A stretch of 64,000 bases of DNA from assembly GCF_005404815.1 (NCBI RefSeq), contig NZ_BJDF01000013.1, forward strand, positions 1-64,000, given 5' to 3'. A model generated the notes under the pieces. It did no database searches. It saw only the letters and a program-made list of their open reading frames with translations, and was not told where the DNA came from. Source of the DNA: Companilactobacillus huachuanensis. GTDB lineage: Bacteria > Bacillota > Bacilli > Lactobacillales > Lactobacillaceae. The first letter of the stretch is position 1. The number at the start of each line of letters is the position of its first letter. Position numbers and translations under genes: made by a program. Positions 8,768-17,485 of the stretch are shown one piece after another.

Positions 8768-9234
8768 CAAGTATTTACGATTTCTCAGAAACAGAAATGA
8801 ATGGTTTTACAATTGATTTTAAAGATTATCAAGATAAGGTTCTGTTGGTTGTTAATACCGCCAGTAAATGTGGGTTTGCGCCACAGTTGACCGGTTTGGA
8901 AGAGCTGTATCAAAAGTATCATGATCAAGGATTTGAAGTTTTGGGATTGCCATCCAATCAATTTCATCAAGAATTGGATTCTGATCAAGAGACAAGTGAT
9001 TATTGTCAGATCCATTACGGCGTTACGTTCCCGATGACAAAAAAAGTGTCTGTTAATGGTGGCAACGAGGATCCATTGTTTACTTATTTGAAGGATGCTG
9101 TGGGTCATGGTCGGATTAAATGGAACTTTACGAAGTTTTTGATTGGACGTGATGGTCAAGTAATCGAGCGTTTTGCTCCCGTTACAAAGCCTGAAAAGAT
9201 TGAGCCAGAGATTGTTAAAGCATTAGAAAAATAA
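8764..9234 (+). CDS. Glutathione peroxidase family (thiol peroxidase)
   Basis: 156 aa, full length for bacterial BsaA/Gpx proteins. The peroxidatic Cys lies in NTASKCGFAPQ (about residue 37), followed by LGLPSNQF with the conserved Gln and KWNFTKFLI with the conserved Trp-Asn. This is the Cys-dependent peroxidase tetrad. Such enzymes reduce hydroperoxides, in many bacteria with thioredoxin rather than glutathione. It overlaps the preceding membrane-protein gene by 4 bp. Repeat element E2 follows 80 bp after the stop. Confidence 0.92.
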   Translation: MTSIYDFSETEMNGFTIDFKDYQDKVLLVVNTASKCGFAPQLTGLEELYQKYHDQGFEVLGLPSNQFHQELDSDQETSDYCQIHYGVTFPMTKKVSVNGGNEDPLFTYLKDAVGHGRIKWNFTKFLIGRDGQVIERFAPVTKPEKIEPEIVKALEK

Positions 9235-9314
9235 TGAATTGTTAGGACTGCTGTTTTAATATTTGTGGTATGTGTGCTTTAGTCAATCAACAAATTAAAT
9301 TTAATTAAGAATGA

Positions 9315-9622
9315 CTAAAGGTTGAAAGTTTAGTTAAGTATGCCGTTTCCAGAGCTGGCAGTATTCATATGCTGCGCGGAACGGTTCGAGCCAAAAGGCG
9401 GTCTCGAGCCTCGGTTGAAGTCTCGCAAAACCCGCGAATTTTCAACTCGCCCGGTGGTGTAATTGCTGAAGCAATAACGCCACTTTCGCTGCAAATGAAT
9501 ACTGCCAGCTCTTCCAACTAATTTATTTACAGATAAAATGAAAACTTCTGCGTATTTAAATAAATTTGTTCTAAGCCTGTAACAACAATGGTTATATTAG
9601 TTTTTCACCTTTCAACCTTTAG
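9315..9622 (+). repeat. Structured repeat element E2 (long form, with TSD)
   Basis: Full long-form copy bounded by CTAAAGGTTGAAAG and ACCTTTCAACCTTTAG. It is flanked by the 8-bp direct repeat AAGAATGA at 9307-9314 and 9623-9630, a target duplication. Its outer stem is GGCAGTATTCA/TGAATACTGCC, a compensated variant of the usual GAGAGTATTCA/TGAATACTCTC. Confidence 0.93.
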
Positions 9623-9631
9623 AAGAATGAA

Positions 9632-9684
9632 AAAAGTCGCTCTTCACTTAGAAAAAATTTCAAAGTGAAAAACGACTTTTTTAT
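9632..9684. terminator. Long hairpin terminator
   Basis: AAAAGTCG…TTCACTT pairs with AAGTGAAaaACGACTTTTTT. Very similar hairpins stand next to E9, E12 and E15. It may terminate the peroxidase operon and, on the other strand, metF. Confidence 0.75.
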
Positions 9685-9740
9685 TATCGCAAATTGTAGT
9701 TTTGTTAGTATATCTAAAGGCGTAAATGTTTTTCAAACAA

Positions 9741-9934
9741 AAATAAATTAGTCGGAAGAACAGAGAGTATTGACCAGCTGTGGTTGTGGCGTTACGGCTT
9801 CAGCCGTTACACCACCGGGCGAGAGTTTGGATACTTGCGCTTTTTGCAAGGATTCAAACCAAGGTACAAGACCGTTTCTCAGGCTCGGAGCGTCTCCGCA
9901 TAGCAGGTTAATATTCTCTGTTCTGGAGACGGTA
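9741..9934 (-). repeat. Structured repeat element E3 (short form)
   Basis: Minus-strand short-form copy, without terminal inverted repeats, ending 4 bp before the metF stop codon. The P4 hairpin is ACGGC/GCCGT. Outer stem and P2 are partly mismatched. It lies head-to-head with E2. Confidence 0.88.
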
Positions 9935-9937
9935 GGA

Positions 9938-10819
9938 TTATTCTTCAACAGAAGTTTCAAGTCCAAATAATGAAGCAGTATTACTAAAAATATGTTTGGC
10001 TGTATCGGATTTATTCATCGTATATAAGTGAACTCCTTTGACGTCGTTGGTAACCAAATCAACGATTTGGTCAACGGCGTAAGCAATGCCAGCCTCTTTA
10101 AGTGAAACGGGATTGTCTTTATACTTGTCCAAAATACTGATAAATTTCTTTGGCAAACGTGCAGAACAGTTCTCGATAACGTGTAAAGCTTGTTTACGAT
10201 TAATGATTGGCATGATACCTGCCAGAATAGGGACGTTGATATTAGCAATTGCACATTCTTCTTGAAAACGGTAGAAGGCCTCATTGTCATAAAAAAGTTG
10301 TGTGATCAATTGGTCGCAACCAGAATCAATTTTATCCTTTAAATGTTTAATGTCATCAATTCGATTTTTTGAATCAGGGTGGACTTCAGGATAACAGGCA
10401 CCTGATACTTCAAAGTTAGGCTTTTGCTGTTTGATATAACGTGTCAGGTCACTGGCATATTTAAAATCGGTTTCTGGAGTATAGCCTTCAACAATATCAC
10501 CACGAAGTGCTAACACTTGGTGTATATCCATCTTTTCCAATTGTTCTAAGACATCGTCAACCTCTTTTTTGGTTACATAGGCAGCGGGCATGTGAACCAT
10601 GGTGGGACATTTCAATTTATCGTGGACATATTTTGCAAGATCAATCGTTGTTTTTTCGTAATCTAATTTATGATTACTAGCAGTTACGCTGATAAAACTG
10701 GGATTGAGTCCGTCAAGTTGGTCAAGTGTGGCGGTTAAATTAGCGGTACCAACTTGCGAGTTAGGTGGGAAAACTTCGAATGATAGGGTTGGTTTTTGAT
10801 TAGTTTCTGTCATGGACAA
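9938..10819 (-). CDS. metF: 5,10-methylenetetrahydrofolate reductase
   Basis: About 290 aa. It reduces methylene-THF to methyl-THF, the methyl donor used by MetE next door. Family features are SFEVFPPNS near the start (the conserved Glu), [16 protein letters not shown] and [11 protein letters not shown]. The start is TTG 10819 or ATG 10813; an AAGGAA site serves either. Both lie inside the 3' end of metE, so translation is coupled to metE. The operon is metE-metF, read leftward from the MET-box promoter. The short-form element E3 directly follows the stop codon. Confidence 0.93.
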   Translation of the reverse strand: MSMTETNQKPTLSFEVFPPNSQVGTANLTATLDQLDGLNPSFISVTASNHKLDYEKTTIDLAKYVHDKLKCPTMVHMPAAYVTKKEVDDVLEQLEKMDIHQVLALRGDIVEGYTPETDFKYASDLTRYIKQQKPNFEVSGACYPEVHPDSKNRIDDIKHLKDKIDSGCDQLITQLFYDNEAFYRFQEECAIANINVPILAGIMPIINRKQALHVIENCSARLPKKFISILDKYKDNPVSLKEAGIAYAVDQIVDLVTNDVKGVHLYTMNKSDTAKHIFSNTASLFGLETSVEE

Positions 10820-13064
10820 GCAATTCCTTTCTGACTTCCTTGGCTGCCTCAGTCAAATTCTCCACACTAGCTTTTGCTTCCTTGATTCCACGAGTTTTCA
10901 AACCACAGTCAGGATTGATCCAAACTTTTTCTTCAGGAACTTTATCTAAAATTTTGTGGATGGTTGTCTTAATTTCATCAACGGAGGGAATTCTTGGTGA
11001 GTGAATATCGTAAACACCAGGTCCCACTTGAAGTTGAAAGTTTTCTTTTTGTAGGGCATCCAAAATTTCCAAATTGGAACGAGAAGCCTCAAAAGAAATT
11101 ACGTCAGCATCGAGATTTTGAATGGCTGGAATGATATCGGTAAATTCAGAATAGCACATGTGCGTGTGAATTTGGGTCGTTGGTTTAACTTTACTGTGAA
11201 CTAAACGAAATGCTGGTACAGCCCAGTCGAGATATTCAGAATACCAGTCAGTTTTACGCAATGGAAGTTTCTCACGTAACGCCGCTTCGTCGATTTGAAT
11301 AATTTTGATACCATTTTTTTCGAGGTCAAGGACTTCATCTTGAATAGCCAAGGCAATTTGGATTGTTGAGTCTTTGATTGAAATATCTTCACGAGGGAAA
11401 GACCAGTTCAAAATAGTTACAGGACCGGTAAGCATACCTTTGACTATTTTGTCAGTCTGACTTTGAGCATATTTGGACCATTTAACGGTAATTGGATGAT
11501 TACGAGCCACGTCACCCCAGATGATTGGAGGCTTAACGCCACGAGTTCCATATGATTGAACCCAACCATTTTTACTGAATAAATAACCATCAAGATTTTG
11601 ACCAAAGTACTCTACCATGTCGTTACGTTCAAATTCACCGTGAACTAGAACGTCGAGACCAATATCTTCTTGCCATTTGAGCCATTCATCAATGTGACCA
11701 GCAATAAATTTATCGTATTCAGCTTGAGAAATCTCATTGTGTCTAAATTGAGCACGAGTTTTTTTAACTTCTTTGGTTTGTGGGAATGAGCCAATAGTGG
11801 TCGTTGGAAGGAGTGGCAAGTTGAATTCGGCCTTTTGAATGGCAGCACGTTGGGCTAGAGCAGGGTGTCTGACGAAGGAATCTTCCGTTAATTTAGCGAT
11901 ACGTTCATGGACGTCGGGATTTGGTTGAACTCGTGGTTGTTCGAAAAGTTCGTTATTTTTAATTTCGGCAGCCTGACCTTGACCGGAAAGAATGGCTTGG
12001 ATGTCATCTAATTCAGCTAGCTTTTCTTTAGCAAAGGCGAAATGTTGTTTGATTTCCTCCGGAAAAGTTTCATTTTCAATTGTGAAAGGAACATGCAGTA
12101 GTGAGCAAGATGTTGAAATAACAATATTTTTGGCAGGCAAACTCTTAATCAAATCCGTAGTTTCTTGATAGTGATTGCGCCAAATGTTTTTACCATTTAC
12201 GACTCCGGCAAACAAGATTTTATCGTCTGGAAAACCTGATTTAACAAGTTCAGCGGTCTTTCTACCTTCATGAAAGTCGAGTCCGATCCCTTCAACATCA
12301 AGATTGATCAAATCGTTGTAAACGTCACGAACGTCACCGAAGTACGTTTGAATAAGTACCTTCAAACCGGCTTTGTTATTGAGTAATTTGGCATAGATAT
12401 TTTCAAATAAGGCTTTCTTGTCACCGGTAACATCTTTGACTAATTCGGGTTCATCAAGTTGAATCCATTCGGCGCCTTGGGTGGCCAACTTCTCAAAGAT
12501 TTCTTGATAGGCATTAACCAGCTCGTCAATAAAATCAGCAGCCTTCACTTCATGGAATTCACTTAGTGATAGCAGAGTGAAAGGTCCTACAATGACTGGT
12601 CGTGTTTGAATGCCAGCATCTTTTGCCTCTTGATATTCATCGAAAATCTTAGTGTCGGTCAATTTTATGTCAGTATCTTTAGAAAATTGAGGTACTAAAT
12701 AGTGATAGTTAGTATTGAACCATTTCTTCATAGGGAGAGCTTTGATATCACCTTCGTCGCCTTGATAACCACGAGCTAAAGCAAAATAGCGGTCTAATTG
12801 AGATAGTTTGAGATTTTTGGCAGCTTCAGGAATGATGTTTAATAAGTAAGCTGTATCGAGTGTCGTGTCAAAAAATGAAAAGTCGTTACTAGGAATTTCA
12901 TCGATCCCAGCATTTTTAACAAGTTGCCAGTGTTTTAAACGTAAGTCTTTAGCGAATGATTGTAGTTCATCTTCTGTAATTTCCTTACGCCAGTATTTTT
13001 CAGTGTTGAATTTTAATTCACGGTTTTCGCCGATTCTTGGAAAGCCAATAATTGATGTTGTCAT
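10800..13064 (-). CDS. metE: Cobalamin-independent methionine synthase
   Basis: 754 aa from ATG 13064, chosen for the AAAGGGGA site 8 bp upstream; the frame extends 17 codons further without one. The start [17 protein letters not shown] is the MetE signature. The C-terminal catalytic domain shows the zinc-ligand contexts HTHMCYSEF (His and Cys), SFEASRSN, and NPDCGLKTR near the end (last Cys). It transfers the methyl group from methyl-THF polyglutamate to homocysteine. It forms an operon with metF and is divergent from a LysR regulator across a MET-box. Confidence 0.96.
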   Translation of the reverse strand: MTTSIIGFPRIGENRELKFNTEKYWRKEITEDELQSFAKDLRLKHWQLVKNAGIDEIPSNDFSFFDTTLDTAYLLNIIPEAAKNLKLSQLDRYFALARGYQGDEGDIKALPMKKWFNTNYHYLVPQFSKDTDIKLTDTKIFDEYQEAKDAGIQTRPVIVGPFTLLSLSEFHEVKAADFIDELVNAYQEIFEKLATQGAEWIQLDEPELVKDVTGDKKALFENIYAKLLNNKAGLKVLIQTYFGDVRDVYNDLINLDVEGIGLDFHEGRKTAELVKSGFPDDKILFAGVVNGKNIWRNHYQETTDLIKSLPAKNIVISTSCSLLHVPFTIENETFPEEIKQHFAFAKEKLAELDDIQAILSGQGQAAEIKNNELFEQPRVQPNPDVHERIAKLTEDSFVRHPALAQRAAIQKAEFNLPLLPTTTIGSFPQTKEVKKTRAQFRHNEISQAEYDKFIAGHIDEWLKWQEDIGLDVLVHGEFERNDMVEYFGQNLDGYLFSKNGWVQSYGTRGVKPPIIWGDVARNHPITVKWSKYAQSQTDKIVKGMLTGPVTILNWSFPREDISIKDSTIQIALAIQDEVLDLEKNGIKIIQIDEAALREKLPLRKTDWYSEYLDWAVPAFRLVHSKVKPTTQIHTHMCYSEFTDIIPAIQNLDADVISFEASRSNLEILDALQKENFQLQVGPGVYDIHSPRIPSVDEIKTTIHKILDKVPEEKVWINPDCGLKTRGIKEAKASVENLTEAAKEVRKELLVHDRN

Positions 13065-13154
13065 ATAAAAGTCCCCTTTGTGGTAGTGATTAATTCGTTG
13101 TTTATAAATTACCATTGTATTGTGCTATTGAATAACTGGTAAAAGTAATGATTG

Positions 13155-13175
13155 GTTATAGTTTAAAACTATAAC
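13155..13175. promoter_or_regulatory. MET-box operator (perfect 21-bp palindrome)
   Basis: The core TATAGTTTAAAACTATA (13157-13173), extended by GT/AC on each side, is a perfect palindrome 90 bp upstream of metE. It matches the published MET-box TATAGTTtnaAACTATA bound by MetR/MtaR LysR regulators in streptococci. The adjacent LysR gene is the obvious ligand. Confidence 0.85.
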
Positions 13176-13206
13176 AAGGGTATAATTGAAATATTGTTAT
13201 ATTCAA

Positions 13207-13462
13207 CTAAAGGTTGAAAGGTTAGTTAAGTATGCCGTTTCCAGAGCTGAGAGTATTCAATTGCTGCGCGGAACGGCCCGAGCCTGGGAAGCGGTCTCGG
13301 ACCTCGGTTGAAGCCTCGCAAAAACCGCGAGTTTTCAACACGCCCGGTGGTGTAATTGCTGAAGCAATAACGCCACTTTTGCTGCAAATGAATACTCTCA
13401 GCTCTTCCAACTAGTTTATTTTTTATGGAAGGAATAGTAGAACGAAAACTCCTAATTATTTA
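13207..13462 (+). repeat. Structured repeat element E4 (long form, 3' end lost)
   Basis: Begins CTAAAGGTTGAAAGG and carries the whole core. The 3' arm matches E9 up to about 13462, then is cut off before the right terminal repeat. It lies between the MET-box and the start of the LysR gene, so it is part of that gene's upstream or leader region. Confidence 0.9.
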
Positions 13463-13479
13463 ACGATGTGAGGTAAACA

Positions 13480-14406
13480 ATGAGAATTCAACAACTGAAA
13501 TATTTAGAGACTATTGTCAAAACCGGGTCAATCAATGAGGCAGCTAAAGAACTTTATTTAACGCAACCTAGTTTGTCTAACGCTGTCAAGGAACTAGAAT
13601 CTGAGATGGGTATTCAGATTTTATTACGAAGCAAACTTGGTGTCACGTTGACTGATGATGGCCGTGAATTTATGATTTATGCGCGTCAGGTACTGGATCA
13701 AGTGCAACTTTTACAAGGTCGTTATGAAAAAGATACCGTTCAAAAACAGGCATTTTCGGTATCAGCCCAACATTATGCTTTTGTTGTGCATGCCTTTGTT
13801 GAATTGATTAAGACTGTCAAAGCAGATGAGTACCAATTTACATTACGTGAAACTGAAACGGAAAATATTTTGAAAGATTTATCCAGTTTTAAGAGTGAAC
13901 TTGGTATCTTGTATTTGAATAACTTTAATAAGCAGGTTATGCAGCGACTGTTTAAGGAATACGATTTGGAATTCACACCGTTATTTAAAGCTTTGCCACA
14001 TGTTTTTGTCGGTCGTCAAAATCCTTTGACTAAGAAAAAGCGCGTAACTTTGGATGACTTGAGAGACTATCCATACTTGTCATATGAACAGGGGGATAAC
14101 AATTCGTTTTATTTTTCCGAGGAAATTTTGAGTACTTTAGATAGGAAGAAAAATATTAAAGTTAGTGATCGGGCAACTATTTTTAATCTGATGGTCGGCT
14201 TGAACGGGTACACGATCAGTTCAGGAATCATTAGTAATAAACTGAACGATGATAAAATCGTGGCGATTCCGTTGGATGTTGACGATTCGATGACTTTAGG
14301 ATGGTTGAAGCATAGCCAGTTGGAATTGAGTCCAATTGCTAAGAGTTATTTGGAGATGTTGAAAGAGCATATTCGTGGATATGGTTTTGAAATTATTGAG
14401 AAATAG
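13480..14406 (+). CDS. LysR-family regulator, probable MetR/MtaR type
   Basis: 308 aa from ATG with GAGGT upstream. The N-terminal winged helix is clear (MRIQQLKYLETIVKTGSINE, LYLTQPSLSNAVKELE), then the linker helix and a substrate-binding domain. Length and N-terminus fit the CysB/CmbR/MetR group that governs sulphur amino-acid genes. It is divergent from metE-metF with a perfect MET-box between them. From this I infer it is the methionine regulator, sensing homocysteine or O-acetylserine. The inserted element E4 sits immediately upstream and may affect its own expression. Confidence 0.85.
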   Translation: MRIQQLKYLETIVKTGSINEAAKELYLTQPSLSNAVKELESEMGIQILLRSKLGVTLTDDGREFMIYARQVLDQVQLLQGRYEKDTVQKQAFSVSAQHYAFVVHAFVELIKTVKADEYQFTLRETETENILKDLSSFKSELGILYLNNFNKQVMQRLFKEYDLEFTPLFKALPHVFVGRQNPLTKKKRVTLDDLRDYPYLSYEQGDNNSFYFSEEILSTLDRKKNIKVSDRATIFNLMVGLNGYTISSGIISNKLNDDKIVAIPLDVDDSMTLGWLKHSQLELSPIAKSYLEMLKEHIRGYGFEIIEK

Positions 14407-14529
14407 ATGTGGAGAAGAATCTTTTCATTTCGTAATTTGGTTTTGAATGACTAAATATGAAATGAGGGACAGCCTATCAAAATCGAAAATATTGAATGAT
14501 TTGTTCGGGGGAACGTATAATACTAGACA

Positions 14530-14848
14530 CTGAAGGTTGAAAGTTTGATGCATTATGCCGTTTCCAGAGCTGAAAGTATTCATATGCTGCGCGGAACGAT
14601 CCGAGCCAAAAAGCGGTCTCGAATCTCGGTTGAAGCCTCGCAAAACCCGCGAATCTTCAACACGCCCGGTGGTGTAATTGCTGAAGCAATAACGCCACTT
14701 TCGCGACAAATGAATACTCTCAGCTCTTCCAACTAGTTTATTTTTTAATAACGGAACAGTAAAATAAAGACTTCTGATTATTTGAATAAATTAGCTCTAA
14801 GCCTGTAATAATAATGATTAGATTAATTTCTCACCTTTCAACCTTCAG
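14530..14848 (+). repeat. Structured repeat element E5 (long form, with TSD)
   Basis: Bounded by CTGAAGGTTGAAAG and ACCTTTCAACCTTCAG, with CTAGACA repeated directly at 14523-14529 and 14849-14855. The core is complete; P4 is ATTGC/GCAAT. Confidence 0.93.
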
Positions 14849-15035
14849 CTAGACAATGTAATAAATGAGAAAATTGAGATATAAAAGTTATTAATCGCAA
14901 AAAAGAAATCAATAATTTATCGCTACTATTATAAATCCGATGGTAATTCCAGATTTGGGATAGTACGAATGCAGCTAATAATTATATTGAACATAATCGT
15001 CACGAAAAAGAACGAAAAGAGAAGGGAATAAAATA

Positions 15036-15335
15036 ATGAAGTATTTTCACTATATAGTAATTATTGATGTAGCCAAAAAGCCTTATGTATATCATTATTC
15101 AAGTGATGATTATTCAGAGGTAAGTGCAGCCAGAGAAATATTCATTAACAGTCTCCACGGACTACGAAAGATGTTTGGTATGCATATGCTCACGACTGAT
15201 GCTGCCAGTTTTGAGTCAGTTCAATTAATGGATCCGTATTTCAAAGGTATGACTGTGATTGATGATTTAGATGAGTTTAGAGAAAAATATCTGCTATATC
15301 TAGATGAAATTGGTTGGTTGGAGAAAAAAGCTTAA
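15036..15335 (+). CDS. Hypothetical protein, 99 aa
   Basis: Not recognised. It is soluble, with no signal or membrane segment. The first part, YFHYIVIIDVAKKPYVYHY, predicts beta strands; the middle and end (YSEVSAAREIFINSL, FREKYLLYLDEIG) look helical. GAAGGG lies 11 bp before ATG and a good terminator follows, so it is expressed alone. E5 lies about 190 bp upstream. It could be a small lineage-specific regulator, but nothing supports a specific function. Confidence 0.7.
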   Translation: MKYFHYIVIIDVAKKPYVYHYSSDDYSEVSAAREIFINSLHGLRKMFGMHMLTTDAASFESVQLMDPYFKGMTVIDDLDEFREKYLLYLDEIGWLEKKA

Positions 15336-15372
15336 AAAAATGACTACACAAATTTATGTAGCCATTTTTTTT
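15336..15372. terminator. Terminator between hypothetical gene and yolD
   Basis: AAAAAATG-CTACA pairs with TGTAG-CATTTTTTTT; placed between convergent genes. Confidence 0.8.
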
Positions 15373-15422
15373 AACATATGTCACTTAATAAATAATATGA
15401 TGCAACAGGTACTAGCTTATTT

Positions 15423-15857
15423 TTAAAAATTACTTTCATTTAACAATTTTATTGAACGAATATTTAAAATAACTACTGATACTTCGTCAAAATTAGCTCG
15501 TCCTTTTTTCCAATCAATTGTTTGTAGAAAACCCTTCAAATGTTCGTAATAACCAGAATTATCGTTGAAGTAGTTAACATCGACCTTTAAGGGATGCTTT
15601 TGTAAATATTTCAATTGAAGAATAATGATTTTATCATCTGCACCGGTGGTGAATTTCTTGCGACTATAAAGATCTGTTTTTTCTTTAATCAAATCATTGA
15701 ATCCTTCCAGAGCCCCAAAAGGTGCGAATTGAAAGGCGCGGTCCAATTGGTTCATTGGTAAATGACGTTTTGATTGATGATAGGGAATATTCATGATGTC
15801 CCTATATGATGAAGTATCATTGAAAATCTTTTGTTCAATCAACTTTTTTTCATCCAT
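15423..15857 (-). CDS. YolD-like protein (polymerase partner)
   Basis: 144 aa. The motif DRAFQFAPFGALEGFNDLI is characteristic of YolD-like proteins, which in Firmicutes are encoded beside Y-family polymerases and may act like UmuD. Its ATG overlaps the polymerase stop codon (TAATG), so both are made from one transcript. The C-terminal part (about 70-144) is a mixed alpha/beta region with no motif I recognise. No catalytic role is known for the family. Confidence 0.78.
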   Translation of the reverse strand: MDEKKLIEQKIFNDTSSYRDIMNIPYHQSKRHLPMNQLDRAFQFAPFGALEGFNDLIKEKTDLYSRKKFTTGADDKIIILQLKYLQKHPLKVDVNYFNDNSGYYEHLKGFLQTIDWKKGRANFDEVSVVILNIRSIKLLNESNF

Positions 15858-17380
15858 TAGGCGTGATGGCCTCCAATCTGATTGTTACGTTCTATGGTAG
15901 TGGATCCCGCTTCTAAATCTGAGGCTTTTAAGATAATGTTACGATTGTTGAATCTCTTTTGAAGTTCAAGGATAGTTTCCTGAATCTTGCGATCCTGTTG
16001 GCGCTTAATTTGAGCGTGTTTGTCTTGGACGATTTCTTGCTCAGGATTGCCAAAGAGGTCGATTTGCTTAAATCGCTGTTTTTGTAACGCCGTTGTTTCA
16101 TCCACCAAGTTATTAGCTGTCACGGTTACCCGTCGAATTAACATTTTAGGATTAATATGCTTTTCATACATTGTTTTAAAATTTTGTCGTAATTCTACTG
16201 ACGAAGAGGTTGCAGCCTCAAGCTTAATGAAAGTATGGTCAGGCTTGGGCGTTTTGCGACCATAATAGTCAGTTGTTAATTTGCCAGTAAAACCATTATC
16301 AATCTGCAAACTTGTAATATCGTAATCAACAATTAAACCGACACGGTCAGTGACAACCTTCTTTTGAACGAGGTCTAATGCCAAGTTATCACTCATGCCA
16401 CGGACAATTTTTAGACCGTCCTCATAAGAAGTGGGTTTCATCAAAACTTGACTGGAGTAAAGTCCGTGATCATCGGACCGATAATTTTTAATATTTTCCA
16501 ATGTGGCCGTTTCATGTCCCCAAGCATGGTCAATTATTAGTTCAGCGTTTTTACCAAATTCTTGATAAAGAATCTCTTCATTTTTAACATCAGACAGGGT
16601 ACCTAAAGAACAACGGGCAATGTCCCCCATGGTATGCAGGCCTAGTTTTTCCAAACGAGTTGCTGTTCCGTGACCAATACGCCAAAAATCGGTCATTGGT
16701 TGATGAGCCCATAATAATTGACGGTATTGTTGCTCATTCATTTGTGCAATCCGCACACCATCAGCATCTCCAGGAATATGTTTGGCCACGATATCCATCG
16801 CTACTTTGGCTAAATAAAGATTGGTTCCGATACCCGCCGTTGCAGTGATGCCAGTCTCAGCTTGGATTTCTTGAATGATATTCTTGGCTAGAGCATGAGC
16901 AGTTATCTCGTGCTGATCTAGATAATCGGTTACATCCATTAAAACTTCATCAATTGAGTAAACGTGAATATTTTTAGCAGCAATGAAACGTAAATAGATT
17001 CCATATATCTCAGCACTTTTATGCATGTAAAAGTTCATTCGTGGTTTAACGGTTTTATAGCCAATTTTTAAGGAGGGTGCTTTGAGTAAATGTTCGCGAT
17101 TGATTGAGGAATAACGTGTTAAACGATGATTTTGATTATCATTTAAACGTTGACGATTGAGTTTATTAACGATTTGTTCCACCTGAAAGAGTCGAGGGCG
17201 ACCGGGAACTCCAAATTTTTTCAAAGCCGGTGAAACTGCCAAACAAATGGTTTTATCGGTTCGTGAATTATCAGCGACAACTAAGTTAGCATTTAATGGA
17301 TCAAGATCATGGGCAATGCATTCCACAGATGCGTAGAAAGATTTTAAATCAATTGCCATGTAAGTACGTTGCTGTGTCAT
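15857..17380 (-). CDS. Y-family translesion DNA polymerase (UmuC/UvrX-like)
   Basis: 507 aa from ATG 17380, chosen for GAGGAGG 10 bp upstream. Catalytic motifs are MAIDLKSFYASVE at the start (first Asp, steric-gate region) and VYSIDEVLMDVTDYL (the SIDE Asp-Glu pair). A helix-hairpin-helix segment (FWRIGHGTATRLEKLG) and a little-finger domain follow. The C-terminus has QIDLFGNPEQE, which could be a beta-clamp contact. Its role is error-prone bypass of lesions. A LexA-like box and a hairpin lie upstream, and yolD follows. A second, divergent copy of this module lies at 61.7 kb. Confidence 0.9.
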   Translation of the reverse strand: MTQQRTYMAIDLKSFYASVECIAHDLDPLNANLVVADNSRTDKTICLAVSPALKKFGVPGRPRLFQVEQIVNKLNRQRLNDNQNHRLTRYSSINREHLLKAPSLKIGYKTVKPRMNFYMHKSAEIYGIYLRFIAAKNIHVYSIDEVLMDVTDYLDQHEITAHALAKNIIQEIQAETGITATAGIGTNLYLAKVAMDIVAKHIPGDADGVRIAQMNEQQYRQLLWAHQPMTDFWRIGHGTATRLEKLGLHTMGDIARCSLGTLSDVKNEEILYQEFGKNAELIIDHAWGHETATLENIKNYRSDDHGLYSSQVLMKPTSYEDGLKIVRGMSDNLALDLVQKKVVTDRVGLIVDYDITSLQIDNGFTGKLTTDYYGRKTPKPDHTFIKLEAATSSSVELRQNFKTMYEKHINPKMLIRRVTVTANNLVDETTALQKQRFKQIDLFGNPEQEIVQDKHAQIKRQQDRKIQETILELQKRFNNRNIILKASDLEAGSTTIERNNQIGGHHA

Positions 17381-17415
17381 GTGTAAGGCCTCCTCGTTAA
17401 AATCAAGCGAACAAT

Positions 17416-17445
17416 AAAACGGCTGCGAAAAACGCACCCGTTTAT
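17416..17445 (-). promoter_or_regulatory. Leader hairpin with T-run before the Y-polymerase
   Basis: On the minus strand AAACGG-TGCG pairs with CGCA-CCGTTT, followed by TATTGTT. It lies between the LexA-like box and the start codon, so it could act as an attenuator or a weak terminator. Confidence 0.55.
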
Positions 17446-17453
17446 TTTTATGC

Positions 17454-17478
17454 AAACACTTGTTCATGTTTTATTATA
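17454..17478 (-). promoter_or_regulatory. LexA-like box and -10 of the Y-polymerase
   Basis: Minus-strand GAACAAGTGTTT (17454-17465) fits GAACNNNNGTTY, the Gram-positive LexA box. TATAAT (17473-17478) lies just upstream, so the box would cover the start of transcription. No good -35 is seen. Confidence 0.6.
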
Positions 17479-17485
17479 ACATTTT

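Noticed and set aside
9340-9420. tRNA-like T-arm words (GGTTCGAGCC) in the elements
   Set aside because: They belong to the P2 stem, there is no acceptor stem or anticodon arm, and other copies change the sequence.
13222-13414. Recurring 60-70 aa open frames inside the repeat elements (also at 20.0, 28.3, 43.5, 49.1 and 57.4 kb)
   Set aside because: They recur only because the DNA element is conserved. In E2 the same frame stops early, changes between copies preserve base pairing rather than codons, and no ribosome site precedes them.
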